The notes under the pieces are model-generated. The model did no database searches. It was not told where the DNA came from and saw nothing but the letters and a program-made list of their open reading frames with translations. A DNA stretch of 64,000 bases from the NCBI GenBank assembly GCA_016802295.1, contig JAESIW010000020.1, positions 545,653 through 609,652 of the forward strand, in the 5' to 3' direction. Shown piece after piece: positions 55,909 to 64,000 of the stretch. The position numbers and the translations under genes were made by a program. Every line of letters begins with the position of its first letter. Within the stretch, counting starts at the first letter, position 1. The stretch is from Brachionus rotundiformis. Its lineage: Eukaryota; Rotifera; Eurotatoria; Ploima; Brachionidae.

Positions 55909-57894
55909 TTGGTCTGCTTAGCATTTTTATTGATCATAAGCCGACCAAAAGCTGTTTGAATGCATTTATTAAAGTATTCAGACAATTCGGAGGAAATTAT
56001 GTTCCACCAAATTTGGACTCGTTGGTGACTTCTTTTCAAATAGAAGATGAATATAAAATAAAATATGATAGTTATATGTATTGTTCAACGTGTGACATTT
56101 TACTTGACAAGGTGTCATTAAAAAATTTAAAATGTTCAATTTGTGACAGGTTAGTCAATAATTTTTTTCATTTGAGTATTACAGCTCAATTAAATACTAT
56201 TTTAAAACAATACAATGTTTTTGACTCGTTTGATGTGTCAGATAATGAAATCTATAAAGATATTTTAAAGGTTCATTCAAGATTTATTACCTTAACAATT
56301 AACACTGATGGAATGTCTGTTTTTAAATCATCAAAAACATCTATCTGGCCTGTTTATTTAACCATAAACCAGATAGCTAAAAAACAAAGATTTAAACTAA
56401 AAAATCTAATAATTGCTCGGCTTTGGGTTTCTAGTAAGAAGCCAGTATTTGAAGCTTACCTTAAGCCAATTATTGAAGAATTGAAAATTTTAGAGAATGG
56501 AATAATTTTGGATGGTAAAATTGTTTTTAATAAATGGTGTTTTTGATAAACCTGCTAGAGCCGCAATACTGAATACTGTTCAGTACAATGGTAAATATGG
56601 CTGTCTAAAATGTTACCAAGCAGGCGAAAATATTACTTCTACAAAAAATGGCACAATCCACATATACCAATACAAAAACTATCACTATGATAAGCCCAAG
56701 CGCTCAGATGAAAAGTACCTTAATGATCTTAGACAATCTATCGAACAAAATAAACCTTATAGAGGTATAAAAGGCGAATCTATGTTGAATAAATTAACTT
56801 TTTACTACACTATTGAGTCGACTGTGATCGACTTTATGCATAGCATTCTAGAGGGTGTAGTAAAAAGCTTAATTAAATATTTGTTTTACCCTGAATACGC
56901 TTCAAGACCATTTTCATTAAGAAAATATTTTGATTTAATTTACGATCAACTAATCAATATCAAGGTACCAAGTTTTATCCCCCGTCCTCCTCGTTCTCTA
57001 AACGAATTGACTTACTGGAAGGCTAATGAACTTTTATCATTTTTACTATTTTATTCTTTACCTTTATTACGACCAGTTATTGATGACCAACAGTTGTCAC
57101 ATTTAATTAATTTAGTAGTTGGAATGGAATTTTTATTAAAATCAAATCTATATGAAAGATCACTAGAGTTTATAAACCTTTTATTTAAAGATTTTGTTAG
57201 AAACATGGAGTATTTTTATGGAAAAGACTCCATGCTTTCAGGGGTATATGAGCTTATTCATTTAACCGAAGACTTAAAAAATAACGGTAATTTGTCTGAA
57301 TTGAATTGTTTCACTTTCGAAGATGTAAATCGACAAATTTTATGTCTTTTAAAAGGGAAAAAATCAATTGGAGTTCAAATTATCAACTCTTTTAATGTCT
57401 TAAAAATTTATCATTCATCGGTTGATCGAATACCAGAACAGTTAATGAACGAAATTTTCTCATGGAAAAAAATTTTATCGGTGCAAATAATGTCTGATGA
57501 AATATTTACAATATTAAAGACAAAGCACTACTCACTATCTCTAAATTTTAGAATAACAAATTATGTTAGGTATAAAAATTATTTTTATACTTCAATCAAT
57601 TATAAAGACGTGAAAAAGTTGGACTATTGTATAGAATATGATGGTATTTTCGGTTTAATTCAATATTTTTGTTTTACCGATAATGATTGCGTGGCTGTTG
57701 TTCAAACTCTAAGTAAATTGCATAGACCTTTTTATAACATTAAATTTAGAGAATTGTTTTCTTCGATTACAATATGCGCTCTCACAAACAAATACTTCAT
57801 TGCAGATATAAAGCATCTAAAAAAATGCTTTTATGCTAAAATTTTCAATGTTATATATGTAAGCGATTTTTCTTCAGCGTTTTTATTCAACTAG
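55909..57894 (+). mobile_element. CACTA/EnSpm (TNP2-type) transposase, frameshifted
   Basis: Two overlapping frames encode consecutive parts of a TNP2-like transposase. Part 1 (to 56546): acceptor at about 55909, then GGNYVPPNLDSLV, a CSTCD...CSICD zinc ribbon and LTINTDGMSVFKSSKTSIWP. Part 2 (56512-57894): FLINGVFDKPARAA, GKYGCLKCYQAGE, DFMHSILEGVVKSLI, IPRPPRSLNELTYWKA and LLFYSLPLLRP. These blocks and their order are those of animal CACTA transposases. The change of frame around 56515-56545 fits a 1-2 base indel and not an intron, since any splice would remove conserved residues. No CACTA terminal repeats found. Probably inactive. Confidence 0.82.
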
Positions 57895-57970
57895 TGTTTT
57901 ATATTCGATAAAAGCTCAAATTTAATTCCTTTACAATAGGCTCAATCGGCTTACCAAAAAGATTTTCTAG

Positions 57971-58865
57971 TATGGCAAATGAAAAAAAAAAAAATCCAAA
58001 ATTTACGTTCTTGTACAATTTCTAGTCGATGATAAATTCTCGATAGTTGAAGAGTCATTAGTTTCAGTCGATCAAGACCAAGAGATCGAAATTAATGCCA
58101 TTTATGACATCAAGTGGGCAGGAGAAATGTTGAAGGCCGAAGTTAAGCTTATAGGAGATTATACAGATTGCAATACCCAATTAAAAAGTTTAACTGAAGG
58201 TTTCAAGAAAAGTATCAATTTAGCAAAAAAAGGAGAAAAAAGTGTCAAAAAAACCAAACTAATTAAAGCTAATTTTAAAAGAAATGCTCGTTCAACTTCT
58301 AAATCAACTTCAAGTGCGGCTTTAAATGTTCCTTTAGCTTCGACATCTACTCCAAATACTGCTTTAGCTTCAAAAGATTCTTCTGTCAACGCGAATAATA
58401 ACGTGTCAAAATCATATCACGAACAGCTTGAGGAGAGAAACAAAATCATTGACAAATTAACAATCGAAATTGACGAACTAAAAAAAGAAAATGGATGTTT
58501 GACTGAGCAATTGAATATGACTAATATCTTACAAGGTTTTTAAAAATATTTTTTAATTTCTTATTTTAAAGACTTGAGGCTTTATTTATTAAAAAGTTTA
58601 TTTATTAAATAGTTTGGTTTATTTTTGATAAAATTGATTAAATTTGAAAATTTAAAATTTAAACTTATTTAAGATTTTCTAAGCTTATCTCATCATCATT
58701 TTTGAAACAATCTTATATTGTTTCCAAGCTTTTTCTAGGTAATAATAATAGCATAAGGTCTTAAAAAATTAATTAAGTTCATGAGAAAAAATGGTCTAGA
58801 ATTGCCAAATTTAGGGTCGGATTCTTAGAGTGAATCAGATGACGAATCATTGAGTTCAAGAGATG
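57971..58865 (+). mobile_element. second ORF of the CACTA element, decayed
   Basis: 58127-58543 encodes a basic, Ser/Thr-rich protein with a C-terminal coiled coil (EERNKIIDKLTIEIDELKKE). In the same frame upstream, about 58000-58126 reads YVLVQFLVDDKFSIVEESLV and IKWAGEMLKAEVKLIGD, the usual start of the accessory protein beside animal TNP2 genes; a poly-A run at 57983 breaks the frame from the nearby ATG. A final acidic piece (SESDDESLSSRDE) lies at about 58830-58868. Confidence 0.6.
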
Positions 58866-58990
58866 AATAGTGAAAGCTAATTTAATCCTTTGTCGAATTA
58901 AATAATGAAGTTTTTATTTGTGTTTTATTTTTCTATGCCGTTTTGTAATTAATTATGTAATTTGTTTATTTCATTTACTAAATTTTCATA

Positions 58991-59374
58991 TACCGTAATG
59001 CCTTGCCCCCTAATGCATTGCACTTTAAACCAGAATTCTGGATTTTAATGCTGCATTTAACCCACTTTTTTTTCCAGATACGCTGCGACTGAAAATGCTG
59101 CAGTTAATGTCAAAATTTTGGTAAAAATGCCGCATTAAATATGTAAAAAATATTTAAAAATAATCAAAATTAAAAAATAAAAAAAATTAAAATTAATAAT
59201 AAAAAATTTTTATTATTTTTTACATATTTAATGCGGCATTTTTACCAAAATTTTGACATTAACTGCAGCATTTTTAGTCGAAGCGTATCTGGAAAAAAAA
59301 GTGGGTTAAATGCATGTATTAAAATCCAGAATTCTGAAAATAAGTGCCGCATTAGGGGGCAAGGCATTACGGTA
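58991..59374. mobile_element. foldback MITE with TA target duplication
   Basis: A 380-bp element (58993-59372) made of two inverted arms of about 160-170 bp, starting CCGTAATGCCTTGCCCCC and ending with its complement, around a short AT-rich loop. Arms are highly similar (for example ATGCGGCATTTTTACCAAAA in the right arm). Both ends are flanked by TA, as for Tc1/mariner-type insertions. No coding capacity. Confidence 0.85.
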
Positions 59375-60015
59375 ATTGAATAAATAAATAAATTTTGTAA
59401 AATTCCTTATAAAAACTTTTATTTATAAAAACTTCTCCTAAATAAAATTTCGAAATTTTTTGGGATAAAATTTCGAAATATTTCCGCAATAAGTTTTTGA
59501 AAATTTTTCGAAATTATTAACCAAAAACTTCGTAAAAATTTCGAAGTCAAAATTTCGACATTTTTCATAAAAATTTCTTCAAAATTTTTACTTGGGGAGT
59601 TTTATAAACAGAATAAAATTATTTTATTTTAAATCTAGAATTTGAGACATTTTAAACAATTTAAATATATTATTACCTTTTAATACTTCGGATCTGTTTG
59701 TTTTCATTGTGCTGTATTGAAATGATAAATCAAAATGATAATGATTATATTTTTTTTATTCTATAATTATATATTTAACAATTTAATCACAGAATTTTAT
59801 ATCTTTAGAAAAAAAACATGCATTTCTCAAATGACAATTCGATGTAAACTTGCTAAAATTCAACCATTTAAAATCTATTAATGGTTCATCTTTATTTACC
59901 ATCGTACTGAAAAATTTAAGTAATCGTATGAATTTAAACATTCTCATCAGGAAAATTTAGTCCCAGAATTGATATTAGATTTTATTCCATTTTAAATATA
60001 TAGCTAATGGTAGTG
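59375..60015. other. AT-rich spacer
   Basis: Several TTTCGAAATTT-type short palindromes at 59440-59590; no gene. Confidence 0.4.
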
Positions 60016-60343
60016 GTTTAAACTAGTGTTTGGTACACGCCACCAGATATCCGACAAGATATTAATTTTTTAAAATTTTTTGTTCATTTAGAAAAGAAGC
60101 ATTAAATAAAATTCATGAAAGACTTATATTAAAAAATGCCATTCTAACATTAAATTGAAATGCTCGCATAAATCTAGGAGGTGAATTGTATTGCTTCGCT
60201 TGTTATATGATCGTTCGTACAAAAGTGATCGCACAATTTGGAGAACAGAGTTTATGATCGCCAAAATGATTGACCATTTGATCGCATGAACCGTTCGCCA
60301 AATGGACCGGTTTAGTCTGCTCGCGTCCAACACTAGTTTAGAC
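60016..60343. mobile_element. hAT-like MITE with 8-bp target duplication
   Basis: A 312-bp element (60024-60335) starting TAGTGTTTGG and ending CCAACACTA, flanked by GTTTAAAC (60016-60023) and GTTTAGAC (60336-60343). An 8-bp duplication with one mismatch and TAGTGTT ends are typical of hAT elements. Internal sequence is GC-richer (GATCG-rich) and non-coding. Confidence 0.8.
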
Positions 60344-60462
60344 TAATTAAGGAAAATTATTTTTATTGTTTTATTATTATTTTATAAGAAATATTTAGAA
60401 ACATTAAATAAATGATCATTTTGATGAAAACATAGTTTAATGTGAACACTTTTATTTAAATT

Positions 60463-61071
60463 TTATTCAAAAATTAATCGTACTTTCTTTTTTATCTTAT
60501 AAAGTACCACCAAAATAATCAGAATGAGTATTAAAATAACTCCTGCAAAGCCAATTGCAATATATTCTTTTAGGGATAATACTTGTTTGTTATTACTTGC
60601 CTCTGAAGTAGTTGATTCTAATTGTTGTTTTGTTGTAGACATGTATGTGGCTGTACTTTTACCAATGGTTGATGTTATTTTAATGTCATTGGTTTGCTGA
60701 TCGGACTCAGATTGAGTAGTTGTTGGAACAATTGTAGATGATTTAATTGACAATTCTGTTAAAGGCTCACCAGAAATATCTGAAATTGATGTTAAACTAA
60801 CTTTTGTTGTACTTTTGCCAATGGTTGATGTCGGAACAATAGTTGAATTTGAAAAGATTAGATTGTTTGTTGAAATTTCATTAGGGAGTACTGTATACTC
60901 AGTTGTATACTCATTTGATAGTGATGTTTCTTCAGTAGGATTAGGAAAATCTAGTTCTGTATAATTATCACTTTGTAAATAGGTATTTATGTTTTCAACC
61001 ATTGATTTAGTCATGGCTGTTGAACCTATTCCAATTTCTGTACAATCAAATAAGCACATATTGGTTATCAC
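60463..61071 (-). CDS. last exon of a Ser/Thr-rich single-pass membrane protein
   Basis: Opens at an acceptor (AAACAG, exon base 61071) in phase 0 and ends with a stop at 60463; about 202 residues. It begins with a CLFDCTE segment, then 130 residues very rich in Thr/Ser with imperfect repeats (STIVPTSTIGKSTTK, SSTIVPTTTQSE, TSTIGKSTATYMS), a membrane helix (IAIGFAGVILILILIILVVL, about 172-191) and a short basic tail. The layout is that of the stalk, anchor and tail of a type I mucin-like surface protein. Upstream exons are not found; a LINE fragment lies just upstream. Family not recognised. Confidence 0.6.
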   Translation of the reverse strand: MITNMCLFDCTEIGIGSTAMTKSMVENINTYLQSDNYTELDFPNPTEETSLSNEYTTEYTVLPNEISTNNLIFSNSTIVPTSTIGKSTTKVSLTSISDISGEPLTELSIKSSTIVPTTTQSESDQQTNDIKITSTIGKSTATYMSTTKQQLESTTSEASNNKQVLSLKEYIAIGFAGVILILILIILVVLYKIKKKVRLIFE

Positions 61072-61109
61072 CTGTTTAGGCAGTTGTGGAATTTGAAAAG
61101 CTAATAATA

Positions 61110-61260
61110 ATAATAATATATATAAGCTACAGCAAGACGAACTGAACTTGCTGGAACCGGGGAGTTCACCCAGCTCACTTCGTCAATTCCTTTGGTGAGT
61201 TTGAACATCTGTATCAGGTCACTTCGAACACGGCGCTCATTAAGGGGAGACACTAACACA
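61110..61260 (-). mobile_element. CR1-like LINE C-terminal fragment
   Basis: Minus strand encodes PLNERRVRSDLIQMFKLTKG and VSWVNSP, the conserved C-terminal block of the CR1-like LINEs (compare 10220-10290), followed on the minus strand by an (AAT)-like tail at 61085-61110. Confidence 0.8.
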
Positions 61261-61619
61261 AGATATCTTAGAACTTTAGATTTTAATTTTTTTTCAAGTT
61301 AACATATAATGAAGTAATTAACAAAAATTAAAAAACATTAGTTAACTACTTTACTCATGATTCCAATTGAGATTTATTTTAAAATTCTCCTGTAAGCTAC
61401 CGTTTGTCTCATCTATCATTTTCGATCATCTTTTTAAAATATTATATATATATTTTATATATATATATTGGTTTTTTTAAATATTAAATTAAATTTTAAT
61501 CGTTTTATTTAAGGGAATAATTAAATTTGTTTAACTAAAAATAATAATTATATAAAATTTAATACATTAGTTAAACTATAAAAGACGATTGAACAAGTTT
61601 TATCACGGTTGTAAGGAGT
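61261..61619. other. AT-rich spacer
   Basis: Contains a TATATATA run at 61440-61470. No exon of the preceding membrane-protein gene could be supported. Confidence 0.35.
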
Positions 61620-61800
61620 ATTAAACTTGAGCGATGACATTTTTGTGTTTGGGGCAAATATAAAAAAACACCATGAGAAATTGGAAAAGATGCTAAATTG
61701 TATAAATGATTCTAGTTTGATCCAAATCTCAGAACAGAAATTTGCCTGGATGCGAGTCGTGTCGGAATTGCAGAAGTTACCTGAAAATATTACCTGAAGA
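61620..61800 (+). mobile_element. Ty3/gypsy-type reverse transcriptase fragment
   Basis: Encodes LSDDIFVFGANIKKHHEKLE then INDSSLIQISEQKFAW, matching the YxDDILVFG...H...L block of gypsy-type RT (catalytic DD present, flanks absent). Fragment only. Confidence 0.75.
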
Positions 61801-62042
61801 CTGCAGATAAGAAAAGAAAAGTAAACCTGTTTTATATCTTTTTTTAATTAAAATAATTGAGAGTGAATTTATTTTGAAAGAACTCGGTTAATTCCCTAGT
61901 CTACTTTAAAAAATCTAATCACTAAATTTAAAGGGAATTATTAATTTAATTTTTCCATAAAGCAAAAATCAATTTAAAAAATCTAAATATTTTTTAAACA
62001 AGTATTACTCAATTTTTTAAATATATTTTTAACACTTCAAAA

Positions 62043-64000
62043 ATGAATTTAATTTGTTTGTTTTTACCATTTACTTTGACATATTCTCTCTTAACAACGG
62101 ATAAATACTGTAGTAGCCAAAAAAAGAAAATAATCTTTAACGAAAAGTATGGCCTGTATTATTTGACTATTCAGAATTTTATTTCATTTAAAGAAATCGA
62201 TTCAGGATGTTTAAATATAAATGAAAAAATAGGGTATATGAATATTATACCTTCTTCAAAGATTATTTTTTCAATGAATTTTACCAAATTAAATTTCAAA
62301 TTTTCATCAGATTTGTTTATTTTTGCTACAAATATTAAAGGAATCGACTGTAGTATGAATGCCATTTCTTATCAAATGAATATAAAATATATAATTTTAA
62401 CAGTTTCGTATTCACATTTCAAAATTTATAATCAAGACAAAATACTTAACAATTGTTCTGATTATCTGAATAATGATAAGACTATCTTTAATTTTTTTAA
62501 GTTTCTATACCGCTTTAGTCTGACATATACTGTTAAATATAGTCAAGGAATGTGTCCACTATTTCTAAACAATTCAAGGATTGATGTTTTTACGATTGAA
62601 GGCATATCAAATTCATTCCTTTATCGAAATATATTATCATTTCAAAATTTGGATTATCCCATAACGTCAAGCATTAAAAATATTTTGTTATCTTTCTATC
62701 AATACTCATTATCCAATAATCTAATAAACAGAAATATTTTTGAAAATCTCGAATCAATTTCAATTAATGGAGTGCTCGACTTTATAAATGAAACAACTTT
62801 TGCAAATTTAACAAACTTAAAATCAATAAGTTTGATAATTAATCGATTCAACTTATTATTAGATGGACATTCTCGATGGCTAAGATTAATGGGATCCCCA
62901 AATCAAATTGTTAAAGTTGAACTAGCGAATCGCATTCATTTAATTCCTGAAAGTGATTTTTGCTATTATTTGAATTTTCCTACAAACAAATACATATTCT
63001 TGGATATATTTATCTTATATAAAAACTGCTCATGTACTGTATTTTGGATTTTATCCAAAACCAATGGATCGAATACAAACTCCATTTGTACATATAGATA
63101 TTGTAATTTCACCAAACAAATTTCATTGTGTAAAGGATTTAATTTGAAAAAACATGAAAATACTCAAATCGATAATTTGATTATTTCAGAGTATTTCAAT
63201 TTTATTGGTATTTTGTCAATGTTTGGCTTTGTAACAAACACTTTGAGCATATTTATTTTAAAGAATAGGCAAAAAGAAGAAAATCTTTTATTCGATCAGA
63301 TGTTTTCGATTTCTGTGTTGAATATTTTATACTGCTTTATAATCGCTATTCATCTTATGAGCACATGTGTTTCGTTTTCTGGTATATTTTGTTCTACATT
63401 AATTAAGTCAAAATTTAATCAGTATTTAGAAATTATTTTATTTGAATTTGTCGGAAGAACTTTGAAAATATTGATCAATATTCATCAATTATTATTTGCC
63501 GTGACAAGACAAAAGTATTTATCCTATAAAAATAATTATTATTTTAACAAAATATTCTATAAGAAAAGATTTAAATTTTTTGTATTTGTTATAGCACTAA
63601 GCCTAAATGTTGACCAACTTTTTGTCAACAAAATAAGTACTGACTTATTTGAATCAAACTTTGAATATTACAGTGGATTTCCATCACGTCAGCTTATGAT
63701 TTATCAAAACATTGGTTCTCATCAACCATTTATCTACAAATTCTATTATTACTACTATATTCTCTTTTTCTGTTTTAATGACGTTTTATTTGTAATAATT
63801 CTAACTATTTTTGATTTTGTATTTTATTTTAAATTTCGACAGACACTTTTATCCAAAAGAAAAAGAATCATAAAAAATAACGATTCTGAAAAAAAATTAA
63901 ATTTGATCAAAAACTCTGAGATTAGAGTTTCTTTTATTCTTTTCTTAAATTTATTTTTGATTCTCATTTTTCGCTTGGCTGAATTTTCAACAAGTTATAT
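62043..64000 (+). CDS. LRR-like/Cys-rich 7TM receptor, copy 3 (runs off window)
   Basis: Open from the ATG at 62043 to the window end without a stop, ending within membrane segment 6. Signal MNLICLFLPFTLTYS, LRR-like block, CSCTVFWIL and segments 1-5 as in copy 1. Segment 1 is five residues shorter (ILSMFGFVTNT against ILSMLFFSIFGLITNT in copy 2). The third intracellular loop is intact, unlike copy 2. About 270-330 bp of the ectodomain is nearly identical in DNA to copy 2, while both flanks differ more. AVTRQKYL replaces ALTRQKYL after segment 3. Likely functional, if the rest is intact. Confidence 0.8.
   Translation, partial: MNLICLFLPFTLTYSLLTTDKYCSSQKKKIIFNEKYGLYYLTIQNFISFKEIDSGCLNINEKIGYMNIIPSSKIIFSMNFTKLNFKFSSDLFIFATNIKGIDCSMNAISYQMNIKYIILTVSYSHFKIYNQDKILNNCSDYLNNDKTIFNFFKFLYRFSLTYTVKYSQGMCPLFLNNSRIDVFTIEGISNSFLYRNILSFQNLDYPITSSIKNILLSFYQYSLSNNLINRNIFENLESISINGVLDFINETTFANLTNLKSISLIINRFNLLLDGHSRWLRLMGSPNQIVKVELANRIHLIPESDFCYYLNFPTNKYIFLDIFILYKNCSCTVFWILSKTNGSNTNSICTYRYCNFTKQISLCKGFNLKKHENTQIDNLIISEYFNFIGILSMFGFVTNTLSIFILKNRQKEENLLFDQMFSISVLNILYCFIIAIHLMSTCVSFSGIFCSTLIKSKFNQYLEIILFEFVGRTLKILINIHQLLFAVTRQKYLSYKNNYYFNKIFYKKRFKFFVFVIALSLNVDQLFVNKISTDLFESNFEYYSGFPSRQLMIYQNIGSHQPFIYKFYYYYYILFFCFNDVLFVIILTIFDFVFYFKFRQTLLSKRKRIIKNNDSEKKLNLIKNSEIRVSFILFLNLFLILIFRLAEFSTSY

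Noticed and set aside
56510..56560. Intron or programmed frameshift in the TNP2 transposase
   Set aside because: Possible GT...AG pairs would delete the conserved FDKPARAA motif and no slippery heptamer is apparent; a small indel is simpler.
1..64000. CRISPR arrays, prophage, bacterial operons
   Set aside because: No regularly spaced repeats, ribosome binding sites or bacterial gene order; spliced animal genes dominate.

Overview
The window is eukaryotic nuclear DNA from an AT-rich (my estimate: roughly 70-75% A+T) animal genome. Evidence: spliceosomal introns with GT...AG ends, many only 47-120 bp; metazoan genes (NUAK kinase, IFT27, BIN3, CCDC149, TFB2M, KIAA0319-like); an animal-type selenocysteine tRNA; and many decayed CR1/jockey-like LINEs. 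A small algae-feeding invertebrate such as a monogonont rotifer would fit (compact AT-rich genome, secreted chlorophyllase-like enzyme), but that placement is inference.

Layout. 0-7 kb: LINE 3' ends, an unrecognised 127-aa protein, and a minus-strand NUAK kinase whose beta3/alphaC exon exists in two tandem, mutually exclusive versions. 7-10.6 kb: a Tc1/mariner DD34E transposase split by four tiny introns, then LINE pieces. 10.7-12.4 kb: IFT27 and BIN3 in tandem on the minus strand. 13-22 kb: a secreted chlorophyllase-like gene with decayed inverted partial copies, and a retrotransposon-rich tract holding an almost full-length but dead CR1-like element and an N gap that looks like an assembly artefact. 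23-25 kb: a 728-aa receptor with a Cys-rich/LRR-like ectodomain and seven membrane segments; a broken paralogue lies at 53-55 kb and a third at 62-64 kb runs off the window. 26-30 kb: TFB2M and CCDC149 on the plus strand. 31-45 kb: a coiled-coil protein gene, an unrecognised partial gene and long AT-rich spacers with LINE relics. 45-50.2 kb: a five-exon KIAA0319/KIAA0319L homologue (803 aa, one PKD-like domain). 50.8 kb: tRNA-Sec with a TATA box about 30 bp upstream. 55-61 kb: a CACTA/TNP2-type transposon, a foldback MITE, a hAT-like MITE and the last exon of a Ser/Thr-rich membrane protein.

The genes do not form one pathway. They are dispersed housekeeping, ciliary and membrane genes in a transposon-rich landscape. 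The strongest new-looking items are the NUAK exon duplication, the intron-split transposase, the chlorophyllase-like gene, the mosaic receptor family and the reduced KIAA0319-like protein. Exon models were built by eye from splice consensus, reading phase and protein similarity recalled from memory; no search was run.
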